From assembly GCF_009766105.1 (NCBI RefSeq), contig NZ_LMUH01000006.1:1-64000 (forward strand): a DNA stretch of 64,000 nucleotides. The letters run 5' to 3'. Below the pieces are notes generated by a model that did not search any database, was not told the origin of the DNA, and was given only the letters and a program-made list of their open reading frames with translations. Source of the stretch: Granulicella sp. S156. GTDB lineage: Bacteria > Acidobacteriota > Terriglobia > Terriglobales > Acidobacteriaceae. Shown piece by piece: positions 1 through 8,667 of the stretch. Numbering within the stretch: the first letter of the stretch is position 1; every line of letters starts with the position of its first letter. The position numbers were made by a program, and so were the translations under genes.

Positions 1-244
1 GACTCGCCACATTTCAACTGCATCAGCTTCTACAAAACTTGCAAAGTCTATATGTGGATACCGCCTAGGGCATTTCACGAATAGTGTGATGTAGCTCTTC
101 TCGACCTACCCCAATGACTGTCATTTCGACCGACCAACGGGAGCGGAGAAACCCCTTGATGCAGAGCGCGATGCAAATGTTTGTGGCGCGCTTTGCGTCT
201 AGAAACCCCTGGATTTCATGGGTGTTTGTACTGCCGAAAATGCT
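1..244. other. Window edge, non-coding, with a repeat fragment
   Basis: I see no convincing gene here. Positions about 116-154 carry a GTCATTTCGACCGA...GGAGAAACCCC segment of the kind that recurs as half of dispersed palindromic repeats, and a second short AGAAACCCCTGG copy lies near 201-213. The stretch is downstream of the minus-strand toxin-antitoxin pair and could contain its transcript end, but I see no clear hairpin terminator. Confidence 0.4.
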
Positions 245-553
245 CTAAGCGGCCAGCCGCAACTCTGGGTGAAGACCCGCGCGTGCAGCCAGCGTCAGCA
301 GCATGTCCAGGCTGAACTCTTGCCACGCTCCCTTTTTAAGCTTGGAGACACGAGGCTGAGTAATGCCCAGCCGTTTGGCCGCCTCGGCCTGTGTCCAGCC
401 CTGCGCGACAATGTGCTTTTCCAGGCTGACCATCAGATCGACGCGCATAGTCATGATCTCGGCTTCGGCTTCGTCAAAGCCCAAATCGACAAATACGTTG
501 CCACTGCTTGGGGTGATTCGGGTCTCGTCCCTTCCACGGATTGTCTTTTTCAT
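245..553 (-). CDS. higA: XRE-family HTH antitoxin (HigA-like)
   Basis: A 102-residue protein. Residues about 45-92 form an XRE helix-turn-helix: the segment GWTQAEAAKRLGITQPRVS has the usual turn and recognition helix, followed by LKKG and a leucine-rich C-terminus. The N-terminal half is short and could carry the toxin contact. It starts 3 bases after the stop of the upstream RelE/HigB-like gene, so the two are almost certainly one operon in toxin-first order, the typical higBA arrangement. Known of the family: the antitoxin binds the toxin and represses the shared promoter. I infer that role here; the assignment to HigA rather than another XRE antitoxin rests on gene order and partner type. 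Confidence 0.82.
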   Translation of the reverse strand: MKKTIRGRDETRITPSSGNVFVDLGFDEAEAEIMTMRVDLMVSLEKHIVAQGWTQAEAAKRLGITQPRVSKLKKGAWQEFSLDMLLTLAARAGLHPELRLAA

Positions 554-556
554 GAT

Positions 557-880
557 TCAGTCTCCAATCATTCTGTAGCGCTTAGCTGCGAGATCGATAT
601 CTTCTTTGGGCGTCTGTTGCGTCTTCTTTTGAAAGGCGTGCAGCACATAAACGGCGGCATCGAACTTGGCTACGTGGAAGACGCGCCATGCGCCGTCCAG
701 ACGGACACGTATCTCATAAACGCCTTTGCCGACGGTTGGCATGGGCTTGAAATCGGTGGGCATGACACCCAGTTGCACGCGTAGCAACTCTGCGCCAATA
801 GCGCGGCGAACCTCTGTCGGAAACTTGCGAAGGTCGTCACGGCTGCTGCCCAGGAACTCCAAAGGCTTGCTTGCGCCCAT
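557..880 (-). CDS. higB: RelE/HigB-like toxin (Gp49 family)
   Basis: A 107-residue basic protein that reads as the phage-Gp49/HigB branch of the RelE superfamily. The pattern KPLEFLGSSRDDLRKFP, then a helix ending in a Gly-rich turn (LGVMP), then GVYEIRVRLDGAWRVFHVAKF and VYVLHAFQKKTQQTPKEDI, is the family's core beta-sheet with the conserved Phe-x-Lys-Lys-Thr-x-x-x-Pro end. Proteins of this family usually cleave mRNA on the ribosome. It is the first gene of a two-gene unit with the XRE antitoxin 3 bases downstream. A lone TA pair beside recG is probably an accessory insertion, though nothing mobile is visible next to it. Confidence 0.83.
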   Translation of the reverse strand: MGASKPLEFLGSSRDDLRKFPTEVRRAIGAELLRVQLGVMPTDFKPMPTVGKGVYEIRVRLDGAWRVFHVAKFDAAVYVLHAFQKKTQQTPKEDIDLAAKRYRMIGD

Positions 881-942
881 GCCTGATTATACAAGTACCT
901 GTCTAAATGGGTGTGGCTATGTGCTCTGCCCGCTTTCGTTAT

Positions 943-3417
943 CTACGCCTCAACTAACCCATATCGCCGCTGCCACTGCTGCTTCAAACGACTCCAGACG
1001 GCATTGATCTCCGCTCGAGGGATATCTGGATCGGGGACTTCGACGAAATGCGCTGCCTCGGACTTCGCCAGTTCGAGAAGTTCTCGGTCGCGAGCTAAGT
1101 TGGCGACATGGAACTCAGGCAGGCCTGTCTGGCGTGTGCCAAAGAACTCGCCGGGGCCGCGCTGCTCCAGGTCTAACTCGGCCAGTTCAAAACCGTTCTG
1201 CGTGCGCACCATCGCATCTAGACGCTGCTCGGCTTCAGGAGAGATGGAACTGCCGGTGAGCAGGACGCAGTAGCTCTTGGCAGCGCCGCGTCCAACGCGC
1301 CCGCGAAGCTGATGCATCTGCGCAAGTCCGAAGCGCTCGGCGTGCTCGATCACCATGACCGTGGCATTGGGCACATCGACGCCGACCTCGATTACGGTGG
1401 TCGAGACCAGCACATCGATCTCTCCGCGTTTGAAGCGGGCCATGGTGACCTCTTTGTCGTCGGCAGACATACGCCCGTGGAGCAGACCGAGTTTCAACCC
1501 GCTGAGTGCGCCGCCGCTAAGTTCTTCAAACATCTCGGTAGCGGAGCGAAGCTTCACACGAGCCGGCGGCTTGCGCACACCGCTGCCTTTCTTACTATCC
1601 TTCCGCTTCACCCCTAAATCCGCTGACTCGCTAACTTGCTGACTCGCTGCCTCGCTACTATCCTGCGCAAAGTCCAACTCTGGCTGGTCGTCTTTCTCGC
1701 CTTCTATAACTGGATAGACGATGTATGCCTGTCGCCCTGCCACGATCTGTTTGCGAACGAAGTCCCACACCTCAGCCGAACGCTCTTCCGGCATACGCCG
1801 GGTAACGATGGGGGTACGGCCTGGCGGTAACTCGTCGATAACGCTGACTTCGAGATCGCCGTATACCGTGAGCGCAAGCGTGCGGGGGATCGGCGTAGCG
1901 GTCATGACCAGCACATCGGGTTCGGTAGCGACGCCATTGGCGCCGGGTTTGCGCATGAGCTTGAAGCGCTGCTGCACGCCGAAGCGGTGCTGCTCATCGA
2001 CGATGACCAGGCCGAGGTTCTCGAAGTCGACCTTTTCCTCGACCAGCGCATGCGTGCCGATGGCAAGGTCGATCTCTCCGCGAAAGATGCGTCCGCGAGC
2101 GTCGCGCTTGGAGCGTTCGTCGAGCGAACCTGTGAGCAGCGCGACGCGATAGGGACGGCCGGTGCGCGGAGAGAGGGCATCGGCCAGCAGCTTGCGTGCG
2201 GAGAGATAGTGCTGCGTCGCAAGGATCTCCGTTGGAGCCATCATCGCTGCCTGATAGCCGTTTTCAATGGCAACCAGCGCAGCCTGTAACGCAACGATGG
2301 TCTTGCCCGAGCCGACGTCGCCTTGCAGAAGGCGCCGCATAGGACGCGTAGCGCGCATGTCGGCTACGATCTCGCCGAGCACACGTTTCTGCGCGGTAGT
2401 GGGCTTGAACGGCAGTACCTGCTTGAGGGCTTCGCGGACTTTCTCGTCCGTCACGAAGGCCGTGCCGGCTCGAGTGCGCAGCTTGCGGCGCTTCAGTTCG
2501 AGCCCCAGCTCCAGATACCAGAACTCCTCAAAGATGAGGCGGCGATGCGCGGGCGTTCGCGCCGACATCAGCTCGGTCATCGGCGTGCCGGCAGGAGGGA
2601 AGTGCAGTGCCTGCAGGGCCTCCATGCGGCCCGGCATGACCAAGCGCTGGCGCAGGGCGTGGGGCAGCGTCTCGTCGGCCTTCGAGTCCGATTCTGTCAA
2701 CTCGCGGAAGACGGTCCACATCACGCGGCGCAGCCAGCGCGAGGTCAACTTGGCCCCCCAGGGTGTCTTGCCGCCGAGCGACTCATAGACAGGAACGATG
2801 CGGCCCATCTCCAGCATGGTGAACTCAGCGTCCTCGCCCGTAGCGCTGGCGTCGGGGAGGATCTCGAAGGTGGGCTGAATCATCTTGAACTGCGTCGAGC
2901 CGAGTGGTGCATGCAGCGCATTGCCGCTGCGTGAGCCTTCCAGCTTGCCGTAGAGCGCGATCATCTGTCCCGGCCGAAATTTATCGCGCAGGTAGGTTCC
3001 GTGGAACCACATGCACTTTACGGTCTCGAGCACGGCCGGTGGTGGCCGCAGTAGCCCGGACATGGCCGCTTCGCTGTCCGCAGGAGGGGGCTTGATCCCA
3101 ACGGTCATCTCAAAGATAGGAGCGGAGCGCGTGCGGAGCAGCACTGTCCCGCGCACCTCCCCGATGAGACTAGCCATGTCACCAGGCTGGTAGCCGGAGA
3201 GTGGTTTGGGATGCAGGCGGTCTTCGTAGCGAAATGGCAGGTGGTAGAGCAGGTCTTCGACGGTTTCGATGCCGCGCTCAGCCAAATTGGCGGCTACGCG
3301 CTCGCCGATGCGCTTGATGTATTTGACCGGCGTTGAGAGTTCCAGCGGCACGGGTTCGATGGTAGCAGCGGAAGGGGAGCAAAAAACGCGCCGAAGACGG
3401 GGCACCCGAATTGCCAT
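943..3417 (-). CDS. recG: ATP-dependent DNA helicase RecG
   Basis: An 824-residue superfamily 2 helicase that remodels stalled forks and Holliday junctions. The N-terminal wedge begins around residue 30 (VKYIKRIGERVAANLAERG), Walker A GDVGSGKT lies near residue 365, the DEQH box (VIVDEQHRFG) near 470, and the C-terminal helicase motif (QLRGRVGRG) and TRQTGLPEF box are intact. The protein is longer than the usual 680-700 residues for two reasons. There is a low-complexity insertion at roughly 583-640 (Ser/Gln/Lys-rich, encoded by repeated GCTGACTCGCT-like DNA), and the first ~20 residues are encoded by a copy of a dispersed palindromic repeat. The ATG at 3417 has a GGAG eight bases upstream; an in-frame GTG at 3351 is an alternative start that would skip the repeat. 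It is divergent from mreC with only 47 bases between. Confidence 0.95.
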   Translation of the reverse strand: MAIRVPRLRRVFCSPSAATIEPVPLELSTPVKYIKRIGERVAANLAERGIETVEDLLYHLPFRYEDRLHPKPLSGYQPGDMASLIGEVRGTVLLRTRSAPIFEMTVGIKPPPADSEAAMSGLLRPPPAVLETVKCMWFHGTYLRDKFRPGQMIALYGKLEGSRSGNALHAPLGSTQFKMIQPTFEILPDASATGEDAEFTMLEMGRIVPVYESLGGKTPWGAKLTSRWLRRVMWTVFRELTESDSKADETLPHALRQRLVMPGRMEALQALHFPPAGTPMTELMSARTPAHRRLIFEEFWYLELGLELKRRKLRTRAGTAFVTDEKVREALKQVLPFKPTTAQKRVLGEIVADMRATRPMRRLLQGDVGSGKTIVALQAALVAIENGYQAAMMAPTEILATQHYLSARKLLADALSPRTGRPYRVALLTGSLDERSKRDARGRIFRGEIDLAIGTHALVEEKVDFENLGLVIVDEQHRFGVQQRFKLMRKPGANGVATEPDVLVMTATPIPRTLALTVYGDLEVSVIDELPPGRTPIVTRRMPEERSAEVWDFVRKQIVAGRQAYIVYPVIEGEKDDQPELDFAQDSSEAASQQVSESADLGVKRKDSKKGSGVRKPPARVKLRSATEMFEELSGGALSGLKLGLLHGRMSADDKEVTMARFKRGEIDVLVSTTVIEVGVDVPNATVMVIEHAERFGLAQMHQLRGRVGRGAAKSYCVLLTGSSISPEAEQRLDAMVRTQNGFELAELDLEQRGPGEFFGTRQTGLPEFHVANLARDRELLELAKSEAAHFVEVPDPDIPRAEINAVWSRLKQQWQRRYGLVEA

Positions 3418-3436
3418 CAGCCCATCTCCGTCTTCG
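3392..3436. repeat. Palindromic repeat copy at the recG start
   Basis: The arms CGAAGACGG (3392-3400) and CCGTCTTCG (3428-3436) are inverted, with a GGGCACCCGAATTG core next to the left arm. The same GAAGATGGGGCACCCGAATTG motif occurs near 12960, 29240 and 54775, so this is one member of a dispersed family. Here it spans the recG start codon and fills the recG-mreC divergent spacer. Confidence 0.6.
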
Positions 3437-3464
3437 ATGAAATAATGAAGCGGATAAGCCTCCG

Positions 3465-4619
3465 ATGGACTCTTTCTTCGTACGTTTCAAAAACCCGCTG
3501 GTACTGATCGCCATCGTGCTCGCCCAGACGATAGGGCTGGCGATCCAGGTGCAGCCTTCGCGGACGAGCAATGGCCCTACCGGCCCCGACGGAAAGAAGA
3601 CGTCGCTTTTGCGCTATTGGACCGTTGCCGTCGTCACGCCATTCGAGCGCGTCATCCACGGATCGAGCCTGAACGTGCGGCATCTATGGTCGAGCTACAT
3701 CGACCTGCGGCACGCGCGGGAACAGAGTCAGGCAGCGCAGCTTGAGATTGCGCGGCTGCGGCTGGAGCAGGCCTCGTTTGCCGAAGATGCCGCGCAGGGA
3801 CGACGTCTGCAGGCCCTGCTTGCCTTCAAACAGCAGTACATTACGAGCACCGTGGCGGCACAGGTAATTGGCACTAGCGGAGCGGACCACTCTGGCCTGC
3901 TGTATTTGGATAAGGGTTTGGATGAGGGGCTCAAGCCGGGACAGGCCGTGATCACGCCGGATGGCGTCGTAGGCAAACTGCGCGACGTATTTCCGCACAC
4001 TGCGCAACTGCTTCTGCTGAACGACCCGACTTCTGGCGCGGGCGTCCTCCTGGAGTCGACGCGGATTCGGGGTATTCTGCGCGGAACCGCGACGGGCAGC
4101 GTGCAGATCAACAATCTGACGCCGGACTCGCGTATCAAGCCCGGCGAGAAGGTCTTTACCTCCGGCGGCGATCTGGTGTATCCGCGCGGCCTGCCGGTCG
4201 GCGTGATCGAGTCGATCGCCCCTGACCCACTGCACCAGCCCTATACCGCCATCGTGGTCCATCCGGCAGCAAACCTCCTGCGGCTGGAAGAGGTGCTGAT
4301 CATCACCGGGACAAGCAGCACCATGCCGGCCGCCGCGCAGCAGGATGCAGCGATTGCCGGTGCGGCGGCGGAAGAGAATAAACGTGCCGCTGACCTCATC
4401 GCCGAAAAGCTGCCAAGCCTGAAAAAAGAAGATACGGACAACGCGAAACCAGGAGACACTCCGAAACCTCCAGACCAGATCGGCGGTGTGCCGGGCGTTC
4501 CGAACTCAGGCCTGCCCAGGCCGCAGCCGACGCTCCATCCTGATCGCTACTCACCGGGCACGACGCCCTCGGCAGAGGATTTGAAGCCCGGAGCACCAGC
4601 AACGCCCCCTCAACCCTGA
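3465..4619 (+). CDS. mreC: Rod-shape-determining protein MreC
   Basis: A 384-residue elongasome scaffold protein. A single N-terminal membrane segment (PLVLIAIVLAQTIGLAIQV, residues ~10-28) is followed by a coiled coil (~75-125, REQSQAAQLEIARLRLEQ) and the two-beta-barrel periplasmic MreC domain (~135-285) with the conserved VITPDGVVGKL and SGGDLVYPRGLPVGVI segments. After ~300 comes an Ala/Lys then Pro-rich tail (to 384) that is longer than in most MreC proteins and may be a disordered periplasmic linker. It is the first gene of mreC-mreD-mrdA-rodA; mreB is not adjacent in this window. The start codon was chosen because it gives the expected short cytoplasmic tail; the ribosome site is weak. 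Confidence 0.95.
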   Translation: MDSFFVRFKNPLVLIAIVLAQTIGLAIQVQPSRTSNGPTGPDGKKTSLLRYWTVAVVTPFERVIHGSSLNVRHLWSSYIDLRHAREQSQAAQLEIARLRLEQASFAEDAAQGRRLQALLAFKQQYITSTVAAQVIGTSGADHSGLLYLDKGLDEGLKPGQAVITPDGVVGKLRDVFPHTAQLLLLNDPTSGAGVLLESTRIRGILRGTATGSVQINNLTPDSRIKPGEKVFTSGGDLVYPRGLPVGVIESIAPDPLHQPYTAIVVHPAANLLRLEEVLIITGTSSTMPAAAQQDAAIAGAAAEENKRAADLIAEKLPSLKKEDTDNAKPGDTPKPPDQIGGVPGVPNSGLPRPQPTLHPDRYSPGTTPSAEDLKPGAPATPPQP

Positions 4620-4662
4620 TCGATAAGCTTGCAAGGTATCCTCAAGACTCGAAACCCCACGA

Positions 4663-5187
4663 ATGGCCGAACACAGTTACACATCCCGACGCGAACTTGA
4701 TCAGTATGGCTTCCATCCGGCGGTTACGCTGCTGGTGCCGGTCGTGTGCATCCTGCTCCAGGTGGTGCTGCCCAAGACGTTTCCCCGCCTCGCGGTCCTC
4801 GATCTGCCACTGATCGCGGTGATCTTCTTCTCCGTCGCGCGGCGCAGTCAGATCGCTGGAACGGTAACGGGAACGCTGATTGGCCTCTTCCAGGACGGCC
4901 TTACGAACCACCCCTTTGGCGTGAATGGCATCGCGAAGGGGATTATCGGCTACATCGCCGCAAGCATCGGGTTCGCGGTAGATGTCGAAAACCTGGTGAA
5001 CCGTATTGCACTAAACTTCTGCTTCAGCCTGCTGCAGAGTGGGTTGCTGTACCTCATTGCGCGATGGCTGCTGGGCGACCCGACCGTACGTCTGTTGCCG
5101 GTTCACGAGTTGATTCGCGCAGCGTCCAACACGGTAGTAGCCATTCCGATGTTCTATATGCTCGACCGGTTTAGAACGCGGGAATAG
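4663..5187 (+). CDS. mreD: Rod-shape-determining protein MreD
   Basis: A 174-residue integral membrane protein with about five hydrophobic segments (for example HPAVTLLVPVVCILLQVVLP and the LDLPLIAVIFFSVA segment), ending in a short basic tail. Size, topology and position directly after mreC fit MreD, which sits with MreC, RodA and PBP2 in the cell-elongation complex. The gap to mreC is 43 bases, so co-transcription is likely. Downstream lies a 279-base spacer holding an inverted repeat before mrdA. MreD is poorly conserved in sequence, so context carries much of the weight. Confidence 0.9.
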   Translation: MAEHSYTSRRELDQYGFHPAVTLLVPVVCILLQVVLPKTFPRLAVLDLPLIAVIFFSVARRSQIAGTVTGTLIGLFQDGLTNHPFGVNGIAKGIIGYIAASIGFAVDVENLVNRIALNFCFSLLQSGLLYLIARWLLGDPTVRLLPVHELIRAASNTVVAIPMFYMLDRFRTRE

Positions 5188-5210
5188 GGCTGAATCAGGC
5201 CGTTGCTTTT

Positions 5211-5408
5211 GTTCTTGCCTTTCTGGTTTGTCATTCCGAGGCTCAGCCGAGCGAACCTGCTGTCTCCCGTTTTTCGTTCGCAGCTCCCAGAAAGCGTGCA
5301 GTCCAGAACTGGAAGTCCATAGTTTGCATTGCCGCATAGCACTTGAGAGAACGGGAGAAAGCAGGTTCGCTCGCTGTGCTCGGAATGACAACCAGAAAAA
5401 CCAAGAAC
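5211..5408. repeat. Inverted-repeat element (GTCATTCCGAG type) between mreD and mrdA
   Basis: The left arm (5211-5269) and right arm (5351-5408) are imperfect inverted copies of about 55 bases. They share TTCTGGTTTGTCATTCCGAG, a GAGCGAACCTGCT segment and CTCCCGT. The internal ~80 bases contain the smaller hairpin-like CCAGAACTGGAAGTCC. No ORF is present. The structure is that of a MITE-like or REP-pair element lying inside an otherwise tight elongasome operon, where it could form a long hairpin in the mRNA. Confidence 0.7.
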
Positions 5409-5466
5409 AACATGCCACACCGCACATTTACCGGCAGTAAGATAAATCCACAGGGGCACTGAAGCC

Positions 5467-7374
5467 ATGGACAACGCCAACATCGATCGCGAAGAAAAGC
5501 TCTCGCCAGTCAAGCTGCACGCGACGCAGTACATCGTTGCGCTGATCCTGTTCGTACTCGGCGTTGGGCTCTGGCGGTTGCAGGTGCTTGGAGGGACGAA
5601 CTGGCGTGTGCTGGCCGAGGAAAACCGTATTCGCAAGGTCCCGGTACTCGCGCCGCGAGGCCGCATCTTCGACCGCGAAGGCCGCATCATCGTCGACAAC
5701 TATCCGTCGGTGACTTGCTATCTCGTGCGCGAGCAGAAGAATCTTGACGCCGATCTGCCCCAGATTGCTAACGGCCTGCACCTGACGGTCGAACAGATAC
5801 AAGCGACCATCAAACACTTTCAACTCACCCCGAAGTATCAGCCGATCCCCATTAAGCAGGACATCACCCCCGACGAGCAGGCGTTCATCGAGGCCCATCG
5901 CAACGAGCTGCCGGAGCTGGAGACACTCGATGAGCAGCGGCGTCTGTATCCGCGCGACGGCTTTGCCGCACACCTGATCGGCTATGTCGGTGAGGTCAGC
6001 GAAAACGACCTGAACCAGTCGCGCTATGCGGCCTATTCGCCGGGTGATGTAGTAGGCAAGTTCGGCGTTGAAGAGACGTACGACGAGGTGCTGCGTGGCG
6101 TAGACGGCTCTCGCGACATGATCGTGAACTCGCACGGCAAAGAAGTTGGCGTGAGGGGCCAGGAGCTCGCGCAACCCGGCCAGGACCTGCGGCTGACGAT
6201 TGACCTCGATGTCCAGATGGCGGCGGAGAAGGCGCTCGAAGGCAAGATCGGCGCCATCGTCGCGATGGACCCGCACACCGGCGAGATCCTCGCGATGGCA
6301 TCGCGGCCCACCTTCGACCCGAACCAATTTTCCGTACGTCTCTCGAAAGCCTATTGGCAGTCCATCATGGACGACCAGGATCACCCGATGATGAACAAGA
6401 CGATCCAGGCACAGCTCGCGCCGGGTTCGACGTTCAAGATCATCATGTCGCTCGCGGGCCTGCAGGAGAACGTCGCACAGACTATGCATGTGATGTGCAA
6501 CGGCGGCGGTGTCTTCTTTGGCCAGTTTCATGCATGCGACCGGCATCACGGCATGGTCGACATCCAGAACGCGATTCCGTGGTCGTGTGACACATTTTAT
6601 TACACCCTTGCTGCCAAGCTGGGCATCGATACCATTGCGCGTTATGGGAGCAGTGTGGGTATCGGTGAGAAGACCGGGATCGACCTTCCTGATGAGCAGG
6701 CGGGCATTATGCCGTCGCAGCTTTGGAAGCTGAAGACGCAGCACCAGCCGTGGTATCCCGGCGAAGTTGTTTCCGTAGGTATTGGACAGGGGGCTGTTGA
6801 GGCCACGCCACTGCAACTGGCACGGGCCATCAGTGGAATCGCTTCAGGTGGAGTGCTACGCCGTCCGCATGTAGTGTTTCCGTCCGAGATCACGCCGGAT
6901 GAGTTGTCCGCTGTTCAGAGTTCCTATCCAGGCTCGGGTGATAAGACCGTACCTTTAACCCCGGAGAACTGGCAGATCATCACCGATGCGATGGCGCAGA
7001 CAATTCAGGGCAATGGTACGGCCGCTGAAGCGCGCCTTGAAGGGGTGGACTTTGCCGGCAAGACGGGCACGGCCCAGGTGATGAGTCACGCTGCCTTGGC
7101 TCGCAGTGGCGGCGGACATAAGACGGAACCCAATGCCTGGTTTGTCGGTATGGCGCCACGGCGCAACCCTGACATCGTCGTTGCCGTGTTGTGGGAACAC
7201 GCCAACTGGGGCAAAAACTCCGCGAAGCTGGCCGCCCAGGTCGTCGATGCCTATGTAAACAAGCAGAGGATGAAGGCAGGAAACCTGCAAAAGGTAGCCG
7301 CCAAGCCCGAAGAGACGACGCCCGCAGGTACGGGTGGAACAGCACCCGCGACTGCGACCCCGACTGGGCAGTAG
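5467..7374 (+). CDS. mrdA: Penicillin-binding protein 2 (elongation transpeptidase)
   Basis: A 635-residue class B PBP, the monofunctional transpeptidase of the elongasome. One N-terminal membrane segment (ATQYIVALILFVLGVGLWRLQ) is followed by the PBP dimerisation domain (~50-215; APRGRIFDREGRIIVDNYPS is its signature) and the transpeptidase domain. The catalytic SxxK lies at about 319 (PGSTFK), SCD (the SxN position) near 373 and KTGTA near 532. The C-terminus (~605-635) is a Thr/Ala/Pro-rich tail. The order mreC-mreD-mrdA-rodA is the standard one. It starts at an ATG 279 bases after mreD, after an inverted repeat. Confidence 0.95.
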   Translation: MDNANIDREEKLSPVKLHATQYIVALILFVLGVGLWRLQVLGGTNWRVLAEENRIRKVPVLAPRGRIFDREGRIIVDNYPSVTCYLVREQKNLDADLPQIANGLHLTVEQIQATIKHFQLTPKYQPIPIKQDITPDEQAFIEAHRNELPELETLDEQRRLYPRDGFAAHLIGYVGEVSENDLNQSRYAAYSPGDVVGKFGVEETYDEVLRGVDGSRDMIVNSHGKEVGVRGQELAQPGQDLRLTIDLDVQMAAEKALEGKIGAIVAMDPHTGEILAMASRPTFDPNQFSVRLSKAYWQSIMDDQDHPMMNKTIQAQLAPGSTFKIIMSLAGLQENVAQTMHVMCNGGGVFFGQFHACDRHHGMVDIQNAIPWSCDTFYYTLAAKLGIDTIARYGSSVGIGEKTGIDLPDEQAGIMPSQLWKLKTQHQPWYPGEVVSVGIGQGAVEATPLQLARAISGIASGGVLRRPHVVFPSEITPDELSAVQSSYPGSGDKTVPLTPENWQIITDAMAQTIQGNGTAAEARLEGVDFAGKTGTAQVMSHAALARSGGGHKTEPNAWFVGMAPRRNPDIVVAVLWEHANWGKNSAKLAAQVVDAYVNKQRMKAGNLQKVAAKPEETTPAGTGGTAPATATPTGQ

Positions 7375-7461
7375 AAGCTTGCGAGACTCCCTCTAGGAAC
7401 AGCCTCGGTAAACAGCGCACGTGCTGAGCACACCACGATATGCCGCTACACTGGAACCTAA

Positions 7462-8565
7462 ATGGTTCGCGCGCGATTTCGTGACTTCGACTGGGTGCTG
7501 CTGGGCTTCGTGCTCATGCTCTCCGTCATCAGTGTGTTTGAGATCCGGTCGGCGACCGCGATGACCAAGTTCCATGGCTTTCAGGAGAAGCAGATCGGCT
7601 TTCTCCTGGTCGGCCTCCTTTTGATGTTCGCCATCTCCCTGGTCGACTACCACCGGTTGCTCGATATTGCATATTGGGCCTATGGTGTCGGCGTCGTATC
7701 GCTGATTGCCGTCAGGGTAGTGGGGCAGAAGGTACTGGGTGGCCGGCGCTGGATCAACCTCGGCGGCGGCGTTCACTTTCAGCCGTCGGAGTGGGTCAAG
7801 CTGATCCTCATCCTCGTCATGGCGCGGTTCTTCTGGGAGCGCGTGGGCGAAGGCCGGACCCTGCGCTGGGGCGACATCGGCAAAGCTTTTTTGCTCATCG
7901 GCGTTCCCTTGTTCATGGTCCTGAAGCAGCCCGATCTCGGCACTTCGCTCACCTATCTCCCCATCCTGGTAGCGGGACTCTTTCTCGGGGGTATCCGCTG
8001 GAAGCACGCCGCCATTCTTGTGCTGAGTGTTGTTGTGGTGGGCGGCATTGGCTGGAGCACAGGCAAGCTGCTAAAGCCGTATCAGCGGGCTCGCGTGACT
8101 GCGTTTATCAACCCGGACAGCGACCCCAAGGGCTCGGGCTACCAGGTTCGCCAGTCGTTGATCGCAGTTGGGTCGGGCGGCATCTGGGGCAAGGGAACGA
8201 ACAAGGGCACACAGACCCAGGGTGACTTTCTGCCGATTCCCTATACGGACTTCATCTTTGCGGCCTTCTGCGAGGAGCATGGATTCGTAGGCGCCATCGG
8301 CGTGCTGCTGCTGTACTTCCTCATCCTCGTCCGGCTGATTCAGAACGCCCAGACCGCCGCCGATCCGCCCGGAACGCTGATCATCATGGGCGTAATGGCG
8401 GTCATCCTCTTTCAGGTGGCCATCAACATCGGCATGTGCGTCGGGTTCATGCCCGTCACCGGAATCCCGCTACCGCTGATGAGCTACGGCGGCTCATCGA
8501 TCATCTTCACCTTTCTGGCACTGGGAATCGTAATGAATATCCGTATGCGCCGGTTTGTGAACTAG
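7462..8565 (+). CDS. rodA: Peptidoglycan glycosyltransferase RodA
   Basis: A 367-residue SEDS-family polymerase with about ten membrane segments. The family landmarks are present: a GGRRWINLGG motif in the first third, QPSEWVKL after it, the KQPDLGTSL segment carrying the conserved Asp, and the C-terminal GIPLPLMSYGGSSI signature. It polymerises lipid II together with PBP2 encoded 87 bases upstream. A 31-base-arm palindrome begins 14 bases after the stop codon. Confidence 0.95.
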   Translation: MVRARFRDFDWVLLGFVLMLSVISVFEIRSATAMTKFHGFQEKQIGFLLVGLLLMFAISLVDYHRLLDIAYWAYGVGVVSLIAVRVVGQKVLGGRRWINLGGGVHFQPSEWVKLILILVMARFFWERVGEGRTLRWGDIGKAFLLIGVPLFMVLKQPDLGTSLTYLPILVAGLFLGGIRWKHAAILVLSVVVVGGIGWSTGKLLKPYQRARVTAFINPDSDPKGSGYQVRQSLIAVGSGGIWGKGTNKGTQTQGDFLPIPYTDFIFAAFCEEHGFVGAIGVLLLYFLILVRLIQNAQTAADPPGTLIIMGVMAVILFQVAINIGMCVGFMPVTGIPLPLMSYGGSSIIFTFLALGIVMNIRMRRFVN

Positions 8566-8578
8566 AGTTGGCGAAAAT

Positions 8579-8667
8579 CTTTAATGCAGAGGGCGCCGAG
8601 GTTTCGCGGAGGCCGCCACGGATACCGTCGCGATCCCCGCGAAACCGCGGCGCCCTCTGCATTAAAG
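8579..8667. repeat. Long palindrome after rodA (TTTAATGCAGAGGGCGCCG)
   Basis: The left arm 8579-8609 (CTTTAATGCAGAGGGCGCCG then GGTTTCGCGG) and right arm 8637-8667 are inverted copies of about 31 bases with one mismatch or bulge. The loop is 27 bases. The GCAGAGGGCGC and GTTTCGC words resemble those in the palindromes after dcd and dxs, so it may belong to the same broad family. It could act as a transcript-end hairpin for the rodA operon, but no long U run follows. Confidence 0.7.

Noticed and set aside
5428-6816. A 462-codon open frame antisense to mrdA
   Set aside because: Shadow of PBP2; no domain or ribosome site recognised.
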